Shown here: positions 1-11,559 of the stretch, in pieces
Numbering within the stretch: position 1 is the first letter of the stretch
Layout: each line of letters opens with the position of its first letter
Assembly (NCBI GenBank): GCA_033297075.1
Contig: MU858230.1
Span: forward strand, 1 to 64,000
Source of the DNA: Rhypophila decipiens
Taxonomy: Eukaryota; Ascomycota; Sordariomycetes; Sordariales; Naviculisporaceae
Direction: 5' to 3'
DNA length: 64,000 nucleotides
Notes under the pieces: model-generated
What the model saw: only the letters and a program-made list of their open reading frames with translations
What the model was told of the DNA's origin: nothing
Databases searched by the model: none
Position numbers and translations under genes: made by a program

Positions 1-239
1 AATGGCGGATTTGGATGAACCGAATGTAGTTAGCGTGCATAGGCCCTTTAGGCTCAGTGCCTCCGGGCGAAATAAATTCCATCCATCCATCCATAAAACA
101 ATTTTGTTGACACTTGCCTCAAGACTTGCTCCAATATCACGTGCATCTACAAGAACATCGGTTTGCTGATGAGAATTTGAAACATGGAACATGTTATATC
201 AATCATTCGGGGCTCGCCCAGGACTGCCCGAGAATAGCA

Positions 240-1855
240 CTACAACCGAGGTCGAATACTACTGGTATGCTCTTTTGCCCTTGATTCGGCTTCAAGTTCT
301 TCTTTTCGTGCCAGTCTGTTCAGTCGCCGCCACATCCGCTTCCTCCTTTCATGGCCTTCCATAAACGACCGCATCCATTCCCGCTGGAACTTTGGGAGCT
401 TCCTCCCCACGCCGTTCCGAGGCTCTCCCACGAGTGTCCTGATGTCCTCGAAATAATCTTCAAAATCAGGAAAGACCAGGCTAAACTTGGGGCCATCTCC
501 TCGCCTCTTGATTCGCTCAGCCTCCCAGTCCCTCATTTCCCGGACCGATGGGAGCGTCACACGACCGGCCAGGATCCGGGCAGCCAACACGGCTTGCCAC
601 TCAAAGATCTTGAAGGTCAGGCCCGCAGCAACGGCACCTACGAACAGCAGAGTGGCATCTTTCTGCCAAATGACATGCTGATACAACTCTGGGACCCTGC
701 TATTGCGGATCTCGACCTGCGGAAGAAAGGGCATGGTCCAAGAGTAGCCAGTGCCGAAGATGATGTGGTCCACGTCTGGAATGGAGCCACCGTCAATGAG
801 ATGGACTGTACGGCCCTCGACACGTTTGATGGACGGGTGCTGCTGTATCCTAGGGTGATGAAAAGCTTCGTCGCCAAAGTAGCCGTTGGCGTTTCTACCG
901 ATGGTGATTGTGTGAACAGGGCCCTTGGCCGTCTTGGTGTGGGCCAGATCAAACGCGATATCTGCAGCCGAAACCGAGGCTCCCACTACAACAACGCGCT
1001 ATATAGGATTGATCTTTGTCAGTTCTGGTGGCAACAACAGCTGCAGACGAACGGCGCTTACCTTGTCCTTGTACAGGTCCCTCCCGCGGAAGTGTTTGCT
1101 GTGGATCACGCTGCCTGGCCGGAGCTTTTCCATCTCGGCCAGTCCTTCAATGGCGGGGATATAAGGCACCCAGTAATGGCCACTCGCCACCACGACCGCG
1201 TCGAACCACTCGACCCACCAATAATCCGTCTTCTGTCCTTCCTTGCGAACGGTTACTTTCCACTCCGCACCGACCTTTTCGACCTTCTCAACCGTGGTGT
1301 TGTAAGAGATGAAATCCTGGTATCCATTCCGCGTCACCAGACTCTCGATATACTGCCTCACCAGCTCCCAGTGCCGAAATGGCGTGTCTTGGCCATGGAC
1401 GGCAATGGAGCGATCACTCTTTTGATCAGGAAATGGTTCCTGGGAGAACTCCATGGCCAGAGCGTCAACATTGGTCTCCAAGTAGGGATAGACCGACGAC
1501 TCGGTGAATCTTGGTTGATCTGGCTTGCTCGTCTGGGCTGGTAGCTTTTCCGGGATCGGGACCGGAGGATCGGCAGTTCGGTCTGCCAGTGCACATAGGT
1601 CTGATATCGGTGGAGGCCGTGTAGAATCTCCAATCCTGAACACGGGGTCAGCCCATCAGAACTAAGACGGCATTTTCTAGCACTGTTTGGGGCGTTGGCT
1701 AGAGTGCAACCATACCAGCATCCTCCAGGTCCTTCGCGTCTCTCAAACACACGTATTACGTCGAAGGCCTTCTCCTGCGCCAAGGCATCTATGGTGATGG
1801 CACCTGCGGGACCTGCTCCTATTACGGCGACACGTTTGATTGGCAGAGACGACAT
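240..1855 (-). CDS. Flavin-containing monooxygenase (FMO-like), 490 aa, 3 exons
   Basis: Predicted FAD/NADPH-dependent monooxygenase that oxygenates soft nucleophiles (N or S) or acts in tailoring/catabolism; the substrate is unknown. Seen: exons 1855-1716, 1635-1062 and 998-240, with introns of 80 and 63 bp. The joins restore the motifs. Residues 13-18 are the FAD loop GAGPAG, followed by ERREGPGGCW. Near residue 222 is HSKHFRG (the FMO H-S-x-x-F-R signature). The second splice creates RVVVVGASVSAAD (about 239-251), the NADPH-binding Rossmann loop with S replacing the second glycine, as in fungal FMO1-type proteins. The length fits fungal FMOs (about 450-500 aa). It is divergently arranged with a Dal5-like permease across about 0.8 kb, so co-regulation is possible (inference). 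No stop or frame break was found. A Baeyer-Villiger type enzyme is less likely because the BVMO fingerprint is not evident. Confidence 0.9.
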
Positions 1856-1905
1856 GCTGGATTCGCGGCGTATTTGGTACCTGGTAGTGGGTGGGCGAAT
1901 CAGGC

Positions 1906-1943
<38 letters not shown>

Positions 1944-2667
1944 TATCCAGCCAGGGGTGGACAAAGGAGCCGTGTTTTCAGTGTCTTGGAATTTGGCAAG
2001 ACACAAAGACTTCAAGGTTTGTGCTCGACTCCTTTTGAGCACATCATTGAAAGGGTGACATCGTATTAGCTTCAGGGCTTATGTCGGCATCTGTGAATTG
2101 TGTTATATCGCGTCATCGTCCTGAGTGGGTCGTTGGCTTGTTGATGGTGGATCCGGTTTCTGAGACGCCCCCTTTTCAGGTGCTTTGAGTGGACTGCCAG
2201 CCTTGAACTTCTTTGAAGATAAGTTACGCCCTACCGAGACTGTGGAGAACTGCCAATCCCGACACCGTGCCAATGGATGGTTCAGTAATCCCAAGTAGGA
2301 AAACCCTAGCATGACTAAGACTGGTGCAGCTGGTGTTGAGTAAGCACCTTGTCTTCGGTTTATTGTCCTGTTGCACATGTGAGATCTCAATCAACCCGCG
2401 ACAACTACCGCTAGTGGATCTTGGCTTCGGCATCTGGATCCTATGCCCCATTCATATCGACTCCCCTCTGGCGAGTTGCAGGCATCCAAGCACGTCAGAA
2501 TCTGTATGCAAGGGCTCGGGTGGAAGGACTTGGAATCAGTTCATGGAACGGGAATCCCATAAAACAAACGATGGAGCAACGATCCAGGCTTGGGAGTTCC
2601 ACTCGGTGTTGCCTCATGCCCCAACAACTGGACGGACTGATCAAATACCCATCGACAGAGTCTCAAG
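1856..2667. other. Intergenic, divergent promoter region
   Basis: An 812-bp spacer between two divergently transcribed genes, the monooxygenase (-) and the permease (+). It should hold both promoters. The only clear structure is the trinucleotide tract noted separately; I see no convincing gene. Confidence 0.6.
1908..1940. repeat. (GCT)11 / (AGC)11 trinucleotide microsatellite
   Basis: Eleven perfect GCT units (AGC/CAG on the minus strand), starting about 50 bp upstream of the monooxygenase start codon, so probably in its 5' leader. Seen directly in sequence. Confidence 0.95.
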
Positions 2668-4488
2668 ATGGAGTCCGAAAAAGACAGGTCAGACCAAGAT
2701 GGGACGAGTCTTTCATCGTTCCCCGGAGCCAACGAGGCGGGGGAGATATCGAATGAGAGCTCGAAGGAAAGCAAAGTTCTCAACAAGTATGTCTTGTCTC
2801 ACTTTCTCTGATGGATCAACAGCAGCTGATTCTCTATACACTAGGGTGGACTTGACTGTCCTGCCTTTGTTGTTTCTGGGCCTCTTGGTGTTTCAGCTCG
2901 ACCGCATGAACATTGCGAGCGCGCTGACTGCAGGCTTCGCAACCGACATCAAGGTTGACCAGAGCACCATCAACTTGGGCAATCAGCTCATGTTTATGAG
3001 CATTGTCATCTTGGAAATACCCTCCAACATGCTCCTGCAGAGAGTCGGGCCCAGGAAATGGATCGCTGGCCAAGTGCTTGCTTTCGGGCTGGTTGCATCA
3101 CTCCAGATCTTTGTCAAGAACAGGACCGGTTTTCTCGTCTCGCGCTTCATCCTTGGCCTGTGTGAGTCTGGCTATATACCCGGGGCTATCTACACTCTCT
3201 CGACGTGGTACACCAAAAAGGAACTCGCCAGGCGTGTCGCCGTCTTCTTTTTTGGCATGTTTGGCGGGAATGCAATCAGCCCCTTGCTCGCGACCGGTAT
3301 TCTAAAGTTGGATTCAGCTCGGGGTCTGCGAGGGTGGCAGTGGCTCTTTCTGGGTAAGTCGGATCTTTGCACCAGCCTCACGTGCATGTTTGCTTACTAC
3401 TAGTACTAACGACTCAATGGCAGTGGAGGGGCTTTTCACAATATTCGTCTCTCTCATCATTCTCTTGTTCCTTCCAGGCACTCCGGATAAGCCACGGCCG
3501 TTGCTGTCGTCCGGCATTATCAGGTTCACCGAGTCGGATGCCCACACCCTCCGAGAGAGGCTCCAAAGAGACGAGCAAGGGAAAGCCCCAGAGGCACAAG
3601 GGATGCACATCTCACTTCAGGTAGTGTGGACGACCGTCTCACACTACAAGAGATGGCCGCATTTTATTTCGACGTTTGCTGTCTTTTCGACATGGAGCCC
3701 CCTTACCACCTATACGCCTTCGATCATGGTGCAAGTGAAACCCTTGATAAAAATGCTTATGGCTCCGTGCTGACATTGCCTAATTACCACGTCAACAGAT
3801 CTCTAGGGTGGGACCGAACAGAAGCCAACGCTCTCGCAGCTGTCGGAGCAGCTCTCGCTCTAGTTTTTGTCTTTTTGTTTGCCTACATCAGTGATGTGAC
3901 CAACCAGCGCGGGGCCTCGGTGATAGGGTCCCAGGTGTGCTATCACGTTGCACTCATCGCAACACGGCAGATCCATCCTCATGTTGGTCAGTGGTCACAA
4001 TGGGGTCTTTGGACGGCAGTCAACAGCCTGGCGGTTGGATACCACGCCACCCAGAACACCTGGATTCAGCTCAACTGCCCGGATCCTCGGGAGAGGAGCA
4101 TCGCCATTGCGTATGTATCTCTTCAGCCCTCTCAGCTACTAGTATGTCGTCGCGGACACGCAGAACTTGAACTGATAGCTCTCACCAGAATGTTTGTCAT
4201 GTCGGCAATCAGCGGTCTCATGGTCGGCACGCAATACTACCAAGCTGACGACAAGCCCTTGTGAGTTTTTCAACGGGCCTAGTTGATCGAGACTATAGCT
4301 GACTCTTGTGTGTCCATCACGTGCACAGCTACCAAACCGGGCTCAGGACACAGATCATCATGGTCTCGGTGGGAATTCTGTTTTCCATATTACAAGTCGG
4401 CATCTACAAGGTGCATAACAAACGAGTGGCAGTGGGCGGACACGACAAGACTGCAGCGGGGGAGACGCACCAGATATATGTTCCTTGA
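2668..4488 (+). CDS. MFS transporter, anion:cation symporter (Dal5/allantoate permease-like), 492 aa
   Basis: Predicted plasma-membrane permease for small organic anions (allantoate, vitamins or similar); the true substrate is unknown. Seen: six exons, 2668-2786, 2845-3353, 3424-3730, 3799-4110, 4189-4260 and 4329-4488, with a continuous frame. The first transmembrane region carries LDRMNIASA, typical of the ACS family (D-R-x-N-I). Helix 2 reads NLGNQLMFMSIVILEIPSN, and the cytoplasmic loop has RVGPRKW. A second hydrophobic half begins near residue 290 after TTYTPSIM. The C-terminal tail is short and hydrophilic. The third intron starts with GC rather than GT (GCAAGT...CAG); it is the only join that keeps the frame and gives the family sequence IMVSLGW. 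The gene is divergent from the monooxygenase, which could supply or share its substrate (inference). The start at 2668 is the first ATG in frame and gives a typical 50-aa hydrophilic N-terminus. Confidence 0.9.
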
Positions 4489-5499
4489 CAACAACTTGAA
4501 CATGGACTACCTAGTGACAGAAGCAAGATGATATTCTTCAACCGGGAACTTTACAGTCTCGAGGATGCACTACGTCTTGGCCAACTTTCAGGTCGGAAGT
4601 CCGGTGTGGCTTTCCGTGAGGAGCCCTGATCGAGGACGGGAGCATGCCAAGGCGCATGATATCCCCTCATCGTCTCGTATATAGGCGCATCTTGCAGACG
4701 ACTTGGCGTTGATCTCTTGGGCACCAACTGGCATCATTGGAAGTGCAATGTTTGGCTAAATGCCCCGTTCACTCTTTATTCCTGGGCTGCCAAGGGGCCA
4801 AGGCACTTTGGCTGAGGGGTCTGGCGACTTGACAAGCACCAGCAGGTAGGCTGTAGCATGCAAAAAGGGCGTTAGTCTACTATATAACGTTGGCCAAATC
4901 TACTCGACACCATCTCCGGGCATTCTCACCTTCCCCATTCATCTGCCACCACGACACACCCACAGCTGTTGTGGAAACTCGTTGTTGGCTTCAAGCTTTC
5001 TTTCAAGCTCGAATCGCGATATTAAATCCGACACCGCCCGGAGAAGAAAAAGCGGACCTCGCTCCAGCCCATCATCATGCAAACGACGTACATGTCTTTA
5101 AGAGACGAGACTGCAGACCCGTGAGCCTGGTCCACCGAAAACAGTTACTGGGTCAGAGCATATTACCATATACACGGAGCAATCAAAGTTGGAAAAGGAA
5201 CTTGGGATATTAAACCCAGCTGCGAGACGCCCTGATGCAGGACCCCTGACAGTGTCAATCGCTCTGCATAGGGATGGCAGGATGGAGGGTCAATAGATTG
5301 CCGGCTCAAATTTACTTTGGAATATACCCGGAAGGGCTGCCGGGACGATGCGCAATCCAAACCTAGGAGCCACAAATGCAGCAAATGGCTCGCTCGCTTC
5401 CGGTCCGATTGGGAGCTGGCAGGAGCCAAAGCCTGGGGAAGGACTCCAAGGGACCTCGCCAATGAGATGCAGTCGACATATTACCACACTCCCGCCTTT

Positions 5500-5520
5500 G
5501 GGGGGGGGGGGGGGGGGGGG
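5500..5520. repeat. Homopolymer (G)21
   Basis: Twenty-one consecutive G on the plus strand inside a gene-free region. The exact length should be treated with caution because homopolymers are a usual assembly/sequencing error site. Confidence 0.9.
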
Positions 5521-6280
5521 TTGCAAGATTTAGCCGGTGGGGTATCCTCCAATCCCATACCTACTCTCAACTTCACACAGGCCCTTGGTGGAACATTTAC
5601 TTCTTAGGGATTATTCTTTCAACCATCTCTCCAAGGCTCTTGCACAAGGGGTTGGTAACGAGGTAGCACCTTGTCCCGGGCACCAACCACCAGGATATAT
5701 ATGACATTCAGTGGCACCTAAACACGAGCATCAAAGGGCCAAATGAACTTCCGTCCAGTCAAAGCTCGCCAAATGTCGTCCACGGGGGCACAGTCTGCGT
5801 TTGACTAGTCTCACCTTTCCCATGCGTTGTTGCTACAAACATATATGTGTTCAATGTTCAGGTCCTGTGGTCTGCTGGTCCCGGTCCAGGCCAGTCCGAC
5901 CCCGCAGTCAACTTCCGTGAGGTAGCTGAGGCTATAGTAATGAGCAATAACATGGAGAAAATCAGATGTCCATTGTGATTTGGGAATGACCAGGGAAATA
6001 CAGTTTCTGTTCAAAGTCCCAGGGTCTTGGATCACATCTGCAGCCTATATTAGCTGGATAGAGTCCGGGCTAAGCACCTCAATAACAAGATCGAGTTAAT
6101 AGATAATACCTCCCCAGGCGAGCTGGCCTGCTGTAACCTCTTTCTACCTTTCTCCTGTTTTGATCCCCTTTCCTTTTCTTTTCTGTCTCCTGTCTTATCA
6201 GAGCACCCACCGAAGAGCTCCGGTCGCCGTCCGGCTCTTATCAGAAACATCATTACCCTGTCCACACTCGCGTAGACAAG

Positions 6281-6300
6281 CACCACCACCACCACCACCA
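6281..6300 (+). repeat. (CAC)n tract directly 5' of the permease start codon
   Basis: Six to seven CAC/ACC units end two bases before the ATG at 6303. The start context CACCAAGATGGC is a good fungal initiation context and supports that start. Confidence 0.8.
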
Positions 6301-6302
6301 AG

Positions 6303-8390
6303 ATGGCGGGTGGTGCCGTTGTTGGCGAGAAGGGCAAGTCGGACCCCATCATCACTCGTCTCGCCAACGAGGACAAGAAGTGGTTCTTTCAGAAGCCCAA
6401 CCTGCTCTATCTGTACCTGGTCCTGTTCCCAACATGCATGGGCATCGAGTTGACGTCGGGCTTTGACTCGCAAATGATTAATGCCCTGCAAATTGTGCCT
6501 TCATGGAAAAAGTGTATGTTCAGTCTGCAGGCCCATGTTGCTGTCTTGTCATGACACCCCTGCTGACTGACTTGTGTCTGGTGGGATGCTAGACTTTGGG
6601 CCAGCAAATGACCCCGACCTCGGTCCTCAGGGGGCTCTCAAGGGCATCATCGCCGCCGCTTACTCGCTTGGCGCCATCCTGTCGCTGCCAATTATTCCAT
6701 GGGTCAACGACAGATTCGGTCGCCGCTGGTCAATATTTATCGGGTCCAACATCATGGTCGTTGGTGCCATTGTTCAAGGTTTCTCACAACATGGTAAGTG
6801 ACGGACCGCGTCATACGTGGTGACAAGTATGACTGACATGGTACCCTTTTATGGTATTAGTGGCCATGTACATCGTCGCGCGAATGATTCTTGGTTTTGG
6901 CATCCCGACGTGTATCGTGTCTGGGTCCTCGCTCATTGGAGAGCTGGCGTATCCCAAGGAACGTCCCATCTTGACCTCGCTCTTCAACGTTGCCTACTTT
7001 GTTGGCCAGATCGTGGCAGCAGCCGTGTGTTTCGGAACAAACAACATCCCCAACGACTGGGCTTGGCGTATCCCGTCGCTCCTGCAAATCTGCCCGTCCT
7101 TGTTGCAGATTACTTTTGTATTGTAAGTCACGGCGTTAACGACAAGGTCCCAGGAGCATATTAGCTTATAACGGTGCATAGCTTCCTCCCGGAAAGCCCC
7201 CGATGGCTCATCAACAAAGACCGAAGTCAAGAAGCGTACGAGATCCTGATGAAATACCACGGCGAGACTGAACGGGGACACGAGTTTGTACAGGCAGAGT
7301 TCGCTCAGATGAAGACGACGATTCAGCTCGAGCGGGAAGTCTCCAAGAGGTCGTGGATGGACCTGGTCAACACCTCGGGTATGCGTCGGCGATTGCTCAT
7401 TACCACCATGTTGGGTTTGTTTACCCAATGGTCTGGAAATACACTCATCTCGTGAGTACTATCTCTCTCTCATCTTACTCATTGCGTCACCGGTACAGTC
7501 CATGGCTGACAAAGTGCCAAAACAAAAGATACTACCTGGTCGACCTCCTTGACATGATTGGCTTCAAGGAATCCACCTATGTGCAAAAGATCAACGTCTC
7601 CATCGCCTGCTGGAGCTTGATCTGCGGCGTGACCGTCTCGCTGCTCGTCACCAAGATTCGTCGCCGTGTCATGTATCTCGCCTGCACCATCAGTCTCCTC
7701 TGCTGCTACATTGCCTGGACCATCTCGATGGAGCGGGCGCAGACGGCCAAGGACGCTGGCACGCCCAACAATGCGGCCAACATTGCCGTCTTGTTCTTTA
7801 TCTACGCTTATTCGCCTTGCTACAACATGGGCTACAATGCCTTGACTTATAGTGGGTTTTCTTTTACAAGTCTTGTATTGGATGGTGTGGAACATGTGCT
7901 AATCCATCGGCAAACTGGCAGCCTACATGGTCGAAATATGGCCCTACTCGGAACGGTCTCGTGGAATCGCCGTCTTCCAGCTCTTTGGCCGATTAGCCAG
8001 CTTCTTCACGACCTATGTGAATCCCATAGGCATCCACGACGTCGGCTGGAAGTATCTCATCTCGTACTGCGCCTGGCTGGCCTACGAGGTCATTTTTGTC
8101 TATTTCATGTTCCCCGAGACGTTTGGCAGGACGTTGGAAGAGTTGGCTTTCAGTATGTGCTCTCCATGCTGCTTGTCACATTTCTCAAAGACTTACCATT
8201 TCCCCTTGCAGTGTTTGAGGACAGAGAGTTCGCCGACAGGGCAGTCGCTGCCGTCGCCAAAGTTGTTCACCACGACGATCACATTCACGGGGACCCGGGA
8301 TACGCAAGAGATGCACAGCAAAGAGTCAACAAGAGAGGGGGGACCATGGAGCAGAGGGTTACTGCCGAGACTAGAGAGAATGTGGTGTAA
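6303..8390 (+). CDS. MFS sugar transporter (lactose permease/hexose type), 558 aa
   Basis: Predicted proton-coupled sugar uptake protein of the plasma membrane. Seen: seven exons, 6303-6513, 6593-6793, 6861-7122, 7182-7451, 7529-7851, 7922-8152 and 8212-8390, all GT-AG, frame maintained throughout. Sugar-porter signatures are present: SGFDSQ in helix 1, DRFGRRW in loop 2-3, RMILGFG in helix 4, PESPRWL before the central loop, QWSGNTLISYY in helix 7 and PETFGRTLEEL after helix 12. The wording around helix 7 and the final motif resembles fungal lactose/cellodextrin permeases (LAC12-like), but specificity cannot be read from sequence. The C-terminal tail (about 75 aa) is hydrophilic with HHDDHIHGD. 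No dedicated glycosidase lies next to it. Confidence 0.93.
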
Positions 8391-8781
8391 AAATGGCCGT
8401 GTCTGTTTTCTGCAATCTTGGGCCGATGGATGGTTATCATAGGACGAAGCGTTTGTTTACATTCAGCTGAGAAGATGGGCCCGCGACGACGGATCTGACG
8501 TGGAGCATGCGGTCGATATGATGATGGCCGACGACAGGCCAGAATGCCGATTCAACGTTTTCAAGGAAGCTACTGTATTCCTGTGAGTAAGTCTCAAACA
8601 ACAGACAGGAGACTGGAGGCGCTGTTGTGACAGCAGTCAAGCCCATTCAAGGTAGGCTATAATAATACGTTTACGTCAAAACGCGTTTTGACAACAGTTT
8701 GTACCCAATTTGTACTTAATTGCAAGAATCTCTTTCACAGTCGGATAATGTCTGGCAAGTTGTCCAAGTCTTCAACGCGAC
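8391..8781. other. Convergent 3' intergenic
   Basis: About 390 bp between the 3' end of the sugar permease and the 3' end of the minus-strand small protein. I see no gene. Confidence 0.5.
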
Positions 8782-9252
8782 TCAGAGTCGACCAGTCATG
8801 CCGCGTATCTTGCCCAGATCCTCCGGTCTGACCATCTTGACGTCGTCCAGCACCCCTTTGGAATCATCGTGGACCAGAATGGTTGCTTTGCCCACCGGCC
8901 TCGGACTGATGCTGTCCCTGAATCGTTCGAATCTCTTGAGATAGTACAAGGCCACGCCCGACAACAAGACGCCAATACCTGTTTCCAGAGCATACTCTCT
9001 ATACAAGAGACACGTTCAAGTGTCAGCGTCAGCCGTTAAAGCTCGTGGCGGGTGGTATACACACCGGTGGTATGCCTTGCTGTATGGGTAGATCTCCTGG
9101 CCTCCGGGACCGCCCAGTCCGGGGTCGTATTGGTTCGTCTTGTTGCCAAATGACCTCCTTTGGCGGATAGAGCTTCTGAGATCTGCGGACGGTCGATACT
9201 GACGCCCTGCCTGGCTCAGGTTCGTTCTTCGTACAATCTTGGATGCAAACAT
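8782..9252 (-). CDS. Small predicted mitochondrial single-pass membrane protein, 134 aa
   Basis: Function unknown. Seen: two exons (9252-9065 and 8998-8782) around a 66-bp intron; the join gives SKAYHREYALETG. The first 45 residues are rich in R and S and nearly free of acidic residues (MFASKIVRRTN..., RSSIRQRRSFG), as in mitochondrial presequences. The middle is GP-rich (YDPGLGGPGGQEIYPY). One hydrophobic helix follows (about residues 72-87, TGIGVLLSGVALYYLK), then a soluble tail. Size and layout suit an accessory subunit or assembly protein of the inner membrane, but I cannot assign it to a family. The ATG at 9252 is chosen because no ATG lies upstream in frame. It has the same orientation as the downstream Rieske/AIF flavoprotein gene and lies 462 bp from its 3' end. 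Confidence 0.7.
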
Positions 9253-9714
9253 CGTGGCGGTGGTTGACAATTTACTTGGTGAGAATTTGTCTCAGTTATT
9301 ATCACAAAGGATGTCAACTTCAAAAGGATTCGAAGCAGGTTGCCTGCAGTGGTACTTCATCATACCCCTTGACCATGACTTCACAGTTACCTATTCACAA
9401 TGATGTAACACGAGGTATGTGCATACTGCTAGGATGTGAAAGAAGCAACTTCCAGGCAACCCCTGTATTCTCACCGACAGGAGTCCATGTTGGATCTGCC
9501 CGAAACATTCACAGAACTGGAGAATGGGCCATCTTTTGCATCACCACCGTATCGCAATTGCAATCGACAAGTGTTCTTGGAAGAGGTTGTTATCTTGCTA
9601 TGTATTGGACACGCGGTACTTGATAAAACGGCAAGGAAGAGTGATGCCCTCATAACGAATCTAAGAGACATATTTCAGCGGACCAAGGCATCATTTGGCA
9701 TGACACCAAAGCAT
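9253..9714. other. Intergenic
   Basis: About 460 bp holding the promoter of the small mitochondrial-type gene and the 3' region of the AIF-like gene. I see no further gene. Confidence 0.5.
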
Positions 9715-11559
9715 CTACTGGGGAGGCCCCAGACTCAGGATATCCAAGCCGCCCTCAAAGTCCTTCTTGCTGGGCATCTTGTGCAGCTGCATCCTCTGGG
9801 CTGATTGGGCCATGGCCGGATCAGCACCCATACTAGCCATGGCCACGACAGTGTCGCCCTTTGTGTAATAGGCGATCCACTTTCCTTCGTCTGGATTGCC
9901 TTGCATCACGACATCGTCCCAGCCGTTGGCTTGTGTGTTTCCGCAGTAGCGCAGCTGAGCTCCCAGAGCGGACCAGAATACCGGCGTAAAGAACTCGGGC
10001 TTGAGGTGAGGACTGTTGATGTGGCGGGCTGCAGTGCGACCAGCGTTCTGGGCCACGTTCCAGTGCTCGATGCGCACGTACTTGCCCTCGCCTCCGGGGC
10101 CGTGGTAGGGGTAAGTGGCAATGTCGCCGAGGGCGTAGACATCTTTGAGACCCACGACGGCAAAGGCTTCGTCCGTCTTGAGGCTGCCGTCGCTCTCTAG
10201 ACGCACGACCGAGTTATCCTTGAGATACTCGGTAGCTGGGGCAACGCCAACGCCGAGGATGACAATGTCGGCATCGAGCTTGGTACCATCCTTCAAGATG
10301 ACGTAACCGACGTTGGATGGGTCAGACCCCGACGGCTCGGCTTTGTCAACGCCGGCCGACATGTAGAACTTGACGCCCTTGGCTTCGACATTCTTCCGGA
10401 TGATGTTGCCCACCTTCTCGCCCAGCACGCGCTCGAGAGGAGCCTTCTCCATGCCAACAACGGAGACGTCGTTGCCTCCGGATGTGCAGACGGCGATCTC
10501 CATGCCGATAAAAGAGGAGCCAATGATGACGATCTTCTTGCCCTTTTGCTCGCCGATGGCAGCCACGATCTTGTTGACGTCGTGGACATTGCGCAAGGTG
10601 AAGATGTTACCCAGAACCTTGAAGCCCTGCAGTGGCAGAAGCCTGGGTGTACCGCCCGTGGAGAGAACGAGCTTGGTGTAGGCAATGTTGGCGCCCGACT
10701 TGGTTGCGACGGTCTTGGCAGCAAAGTCGACGCCCGTCACCTCATCCTGGACAATGTCGATGTTGGCAGTCGTCTTGTACCACTCCTCATCACGCCATTG
10801 CAGCTTCTTCAGGTCTGTCAGGAGCGCCTTGCTCAGCTTGGGGCGGTCGATGGGGAGGTAGCCTTCGTTGCTGATGACGGTGATTTGGCCAGTGAAGCCG
10901 CCCTCGCGCAGTCCCTCGGTGACGCCCAGGGCTCCCGATCCACCGCCTACCACCACCACCTTGTCTGGCTGACTTGCACCAGCCGTCGAGCACTTGAAGG
11001 TCGGCTTCCGGTTGCCCGATTTGATCGTCTCTGCATCGCCAGTGATGTAAACGGCGCCGTCGCGTTGAGTCGTCTTGAATACGGGCAGGGCGTTGAGGGC
11101 GGGGGCATCTTCGATATCGCCAGTCTTGGCATTGAAGCAAGCTACAGAGAGGAGAGAAGAGTTAGCATGCCGATGTTAACGAGGACCAATCCCAAGTCTT
11201 GACATCATACCTCCATGCCACGGGCAAGTAAGCTTCCCGTTGGTCCCCAGGATGCCCTTGACAAGAGGAGCTCCGTAGTGGGTGCACCTGGGCCCAATTG
11301 CTTGGACAGTTCCAGCGGCATTGAGGAGCAGAACCTTGGCCTCCAGACCCTCTACCTCCACCTCTTGCTTGTCACCGGGCTTTAGATCGAGCGACGTGAC
11401 GCCCTTCAATTTGTATTCTTGAGCCATGATTGTGGTTGTCGAGGAAAAAGGACGTCGCAGATGGTATGTTTGCTTTGTTACGAATTGTTGCAAGTTGGTG
11501 ATGCGGGGTACATGTAGCTGTTGGGGGTTCGGCCGAGCAAATCGAGCGATTGTATTCAT
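9715..11559 (-). CDS. Rieske-domain AIF-type flavoprotein (AIFM3-like pyridine nucleotide oxidoreductase), 591 aa
   Basis: Predicted NAD(P)H-dependent FAD reductase fused to a [2Fe-2S] Rieske domain, related to AIFM3/AIF and to ferredoxin reductases; likely electron transfer, with a possible role in cell death (family knowledge). Seen: two exons (11559-11211, 11141-9715) with the intron inside the Rieske motif. Residues 1-44 look like a mitochondrial targeting peptide (R-rich, ending RRPFSSTT). The Rieske ligands are C92-x-H94 (RCTHYGAPL) and C112-x2-H115 (CPWHGAC), the second restored by splicing. FAD loop VVVVGGGSGALG is at about 178-189. DRPKLSK follows. The NAD loop IVIIGSSFIGMEIA is at about 320-333. 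The second FAD contact is VYALGDIA. The C-terminal reductase dimerisation region is complete. A second ATG at residue 45 (MAQEYKL) sits just after the presequence and could give a cytosolic form. Confidence 0.92.

Larger units (their letters stand above)
4489..6302. other. Intergenic region
   Basis: About 1.8 kb with no supportable gene. It contains the poly-G tract noted separately, a TATA-like TATATAAC near 4873, and a strongly pyrimidine-rich stretch (about 6137-6195) upstream of the sugar permease, common in fungal core promoters. Confidence 0.55.

Noticed and set aside
351..1544. 397-codon plus-strand open frame
   Set aside because: Exact antisense shadow of the flavin monooxygenase, whose minus-strand frames carry clear FAD and NADPH motifs.
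240..11559. Secondary-metabolite cluster (monooxygenase, transporters, later P450, dioxygenase, regulators)
   Set aside because: No PKS, NRPS, DMATS or terpene synthase backbone anywhere in the window, and the tailoring-type genes are widely spaced among unrelated genes.
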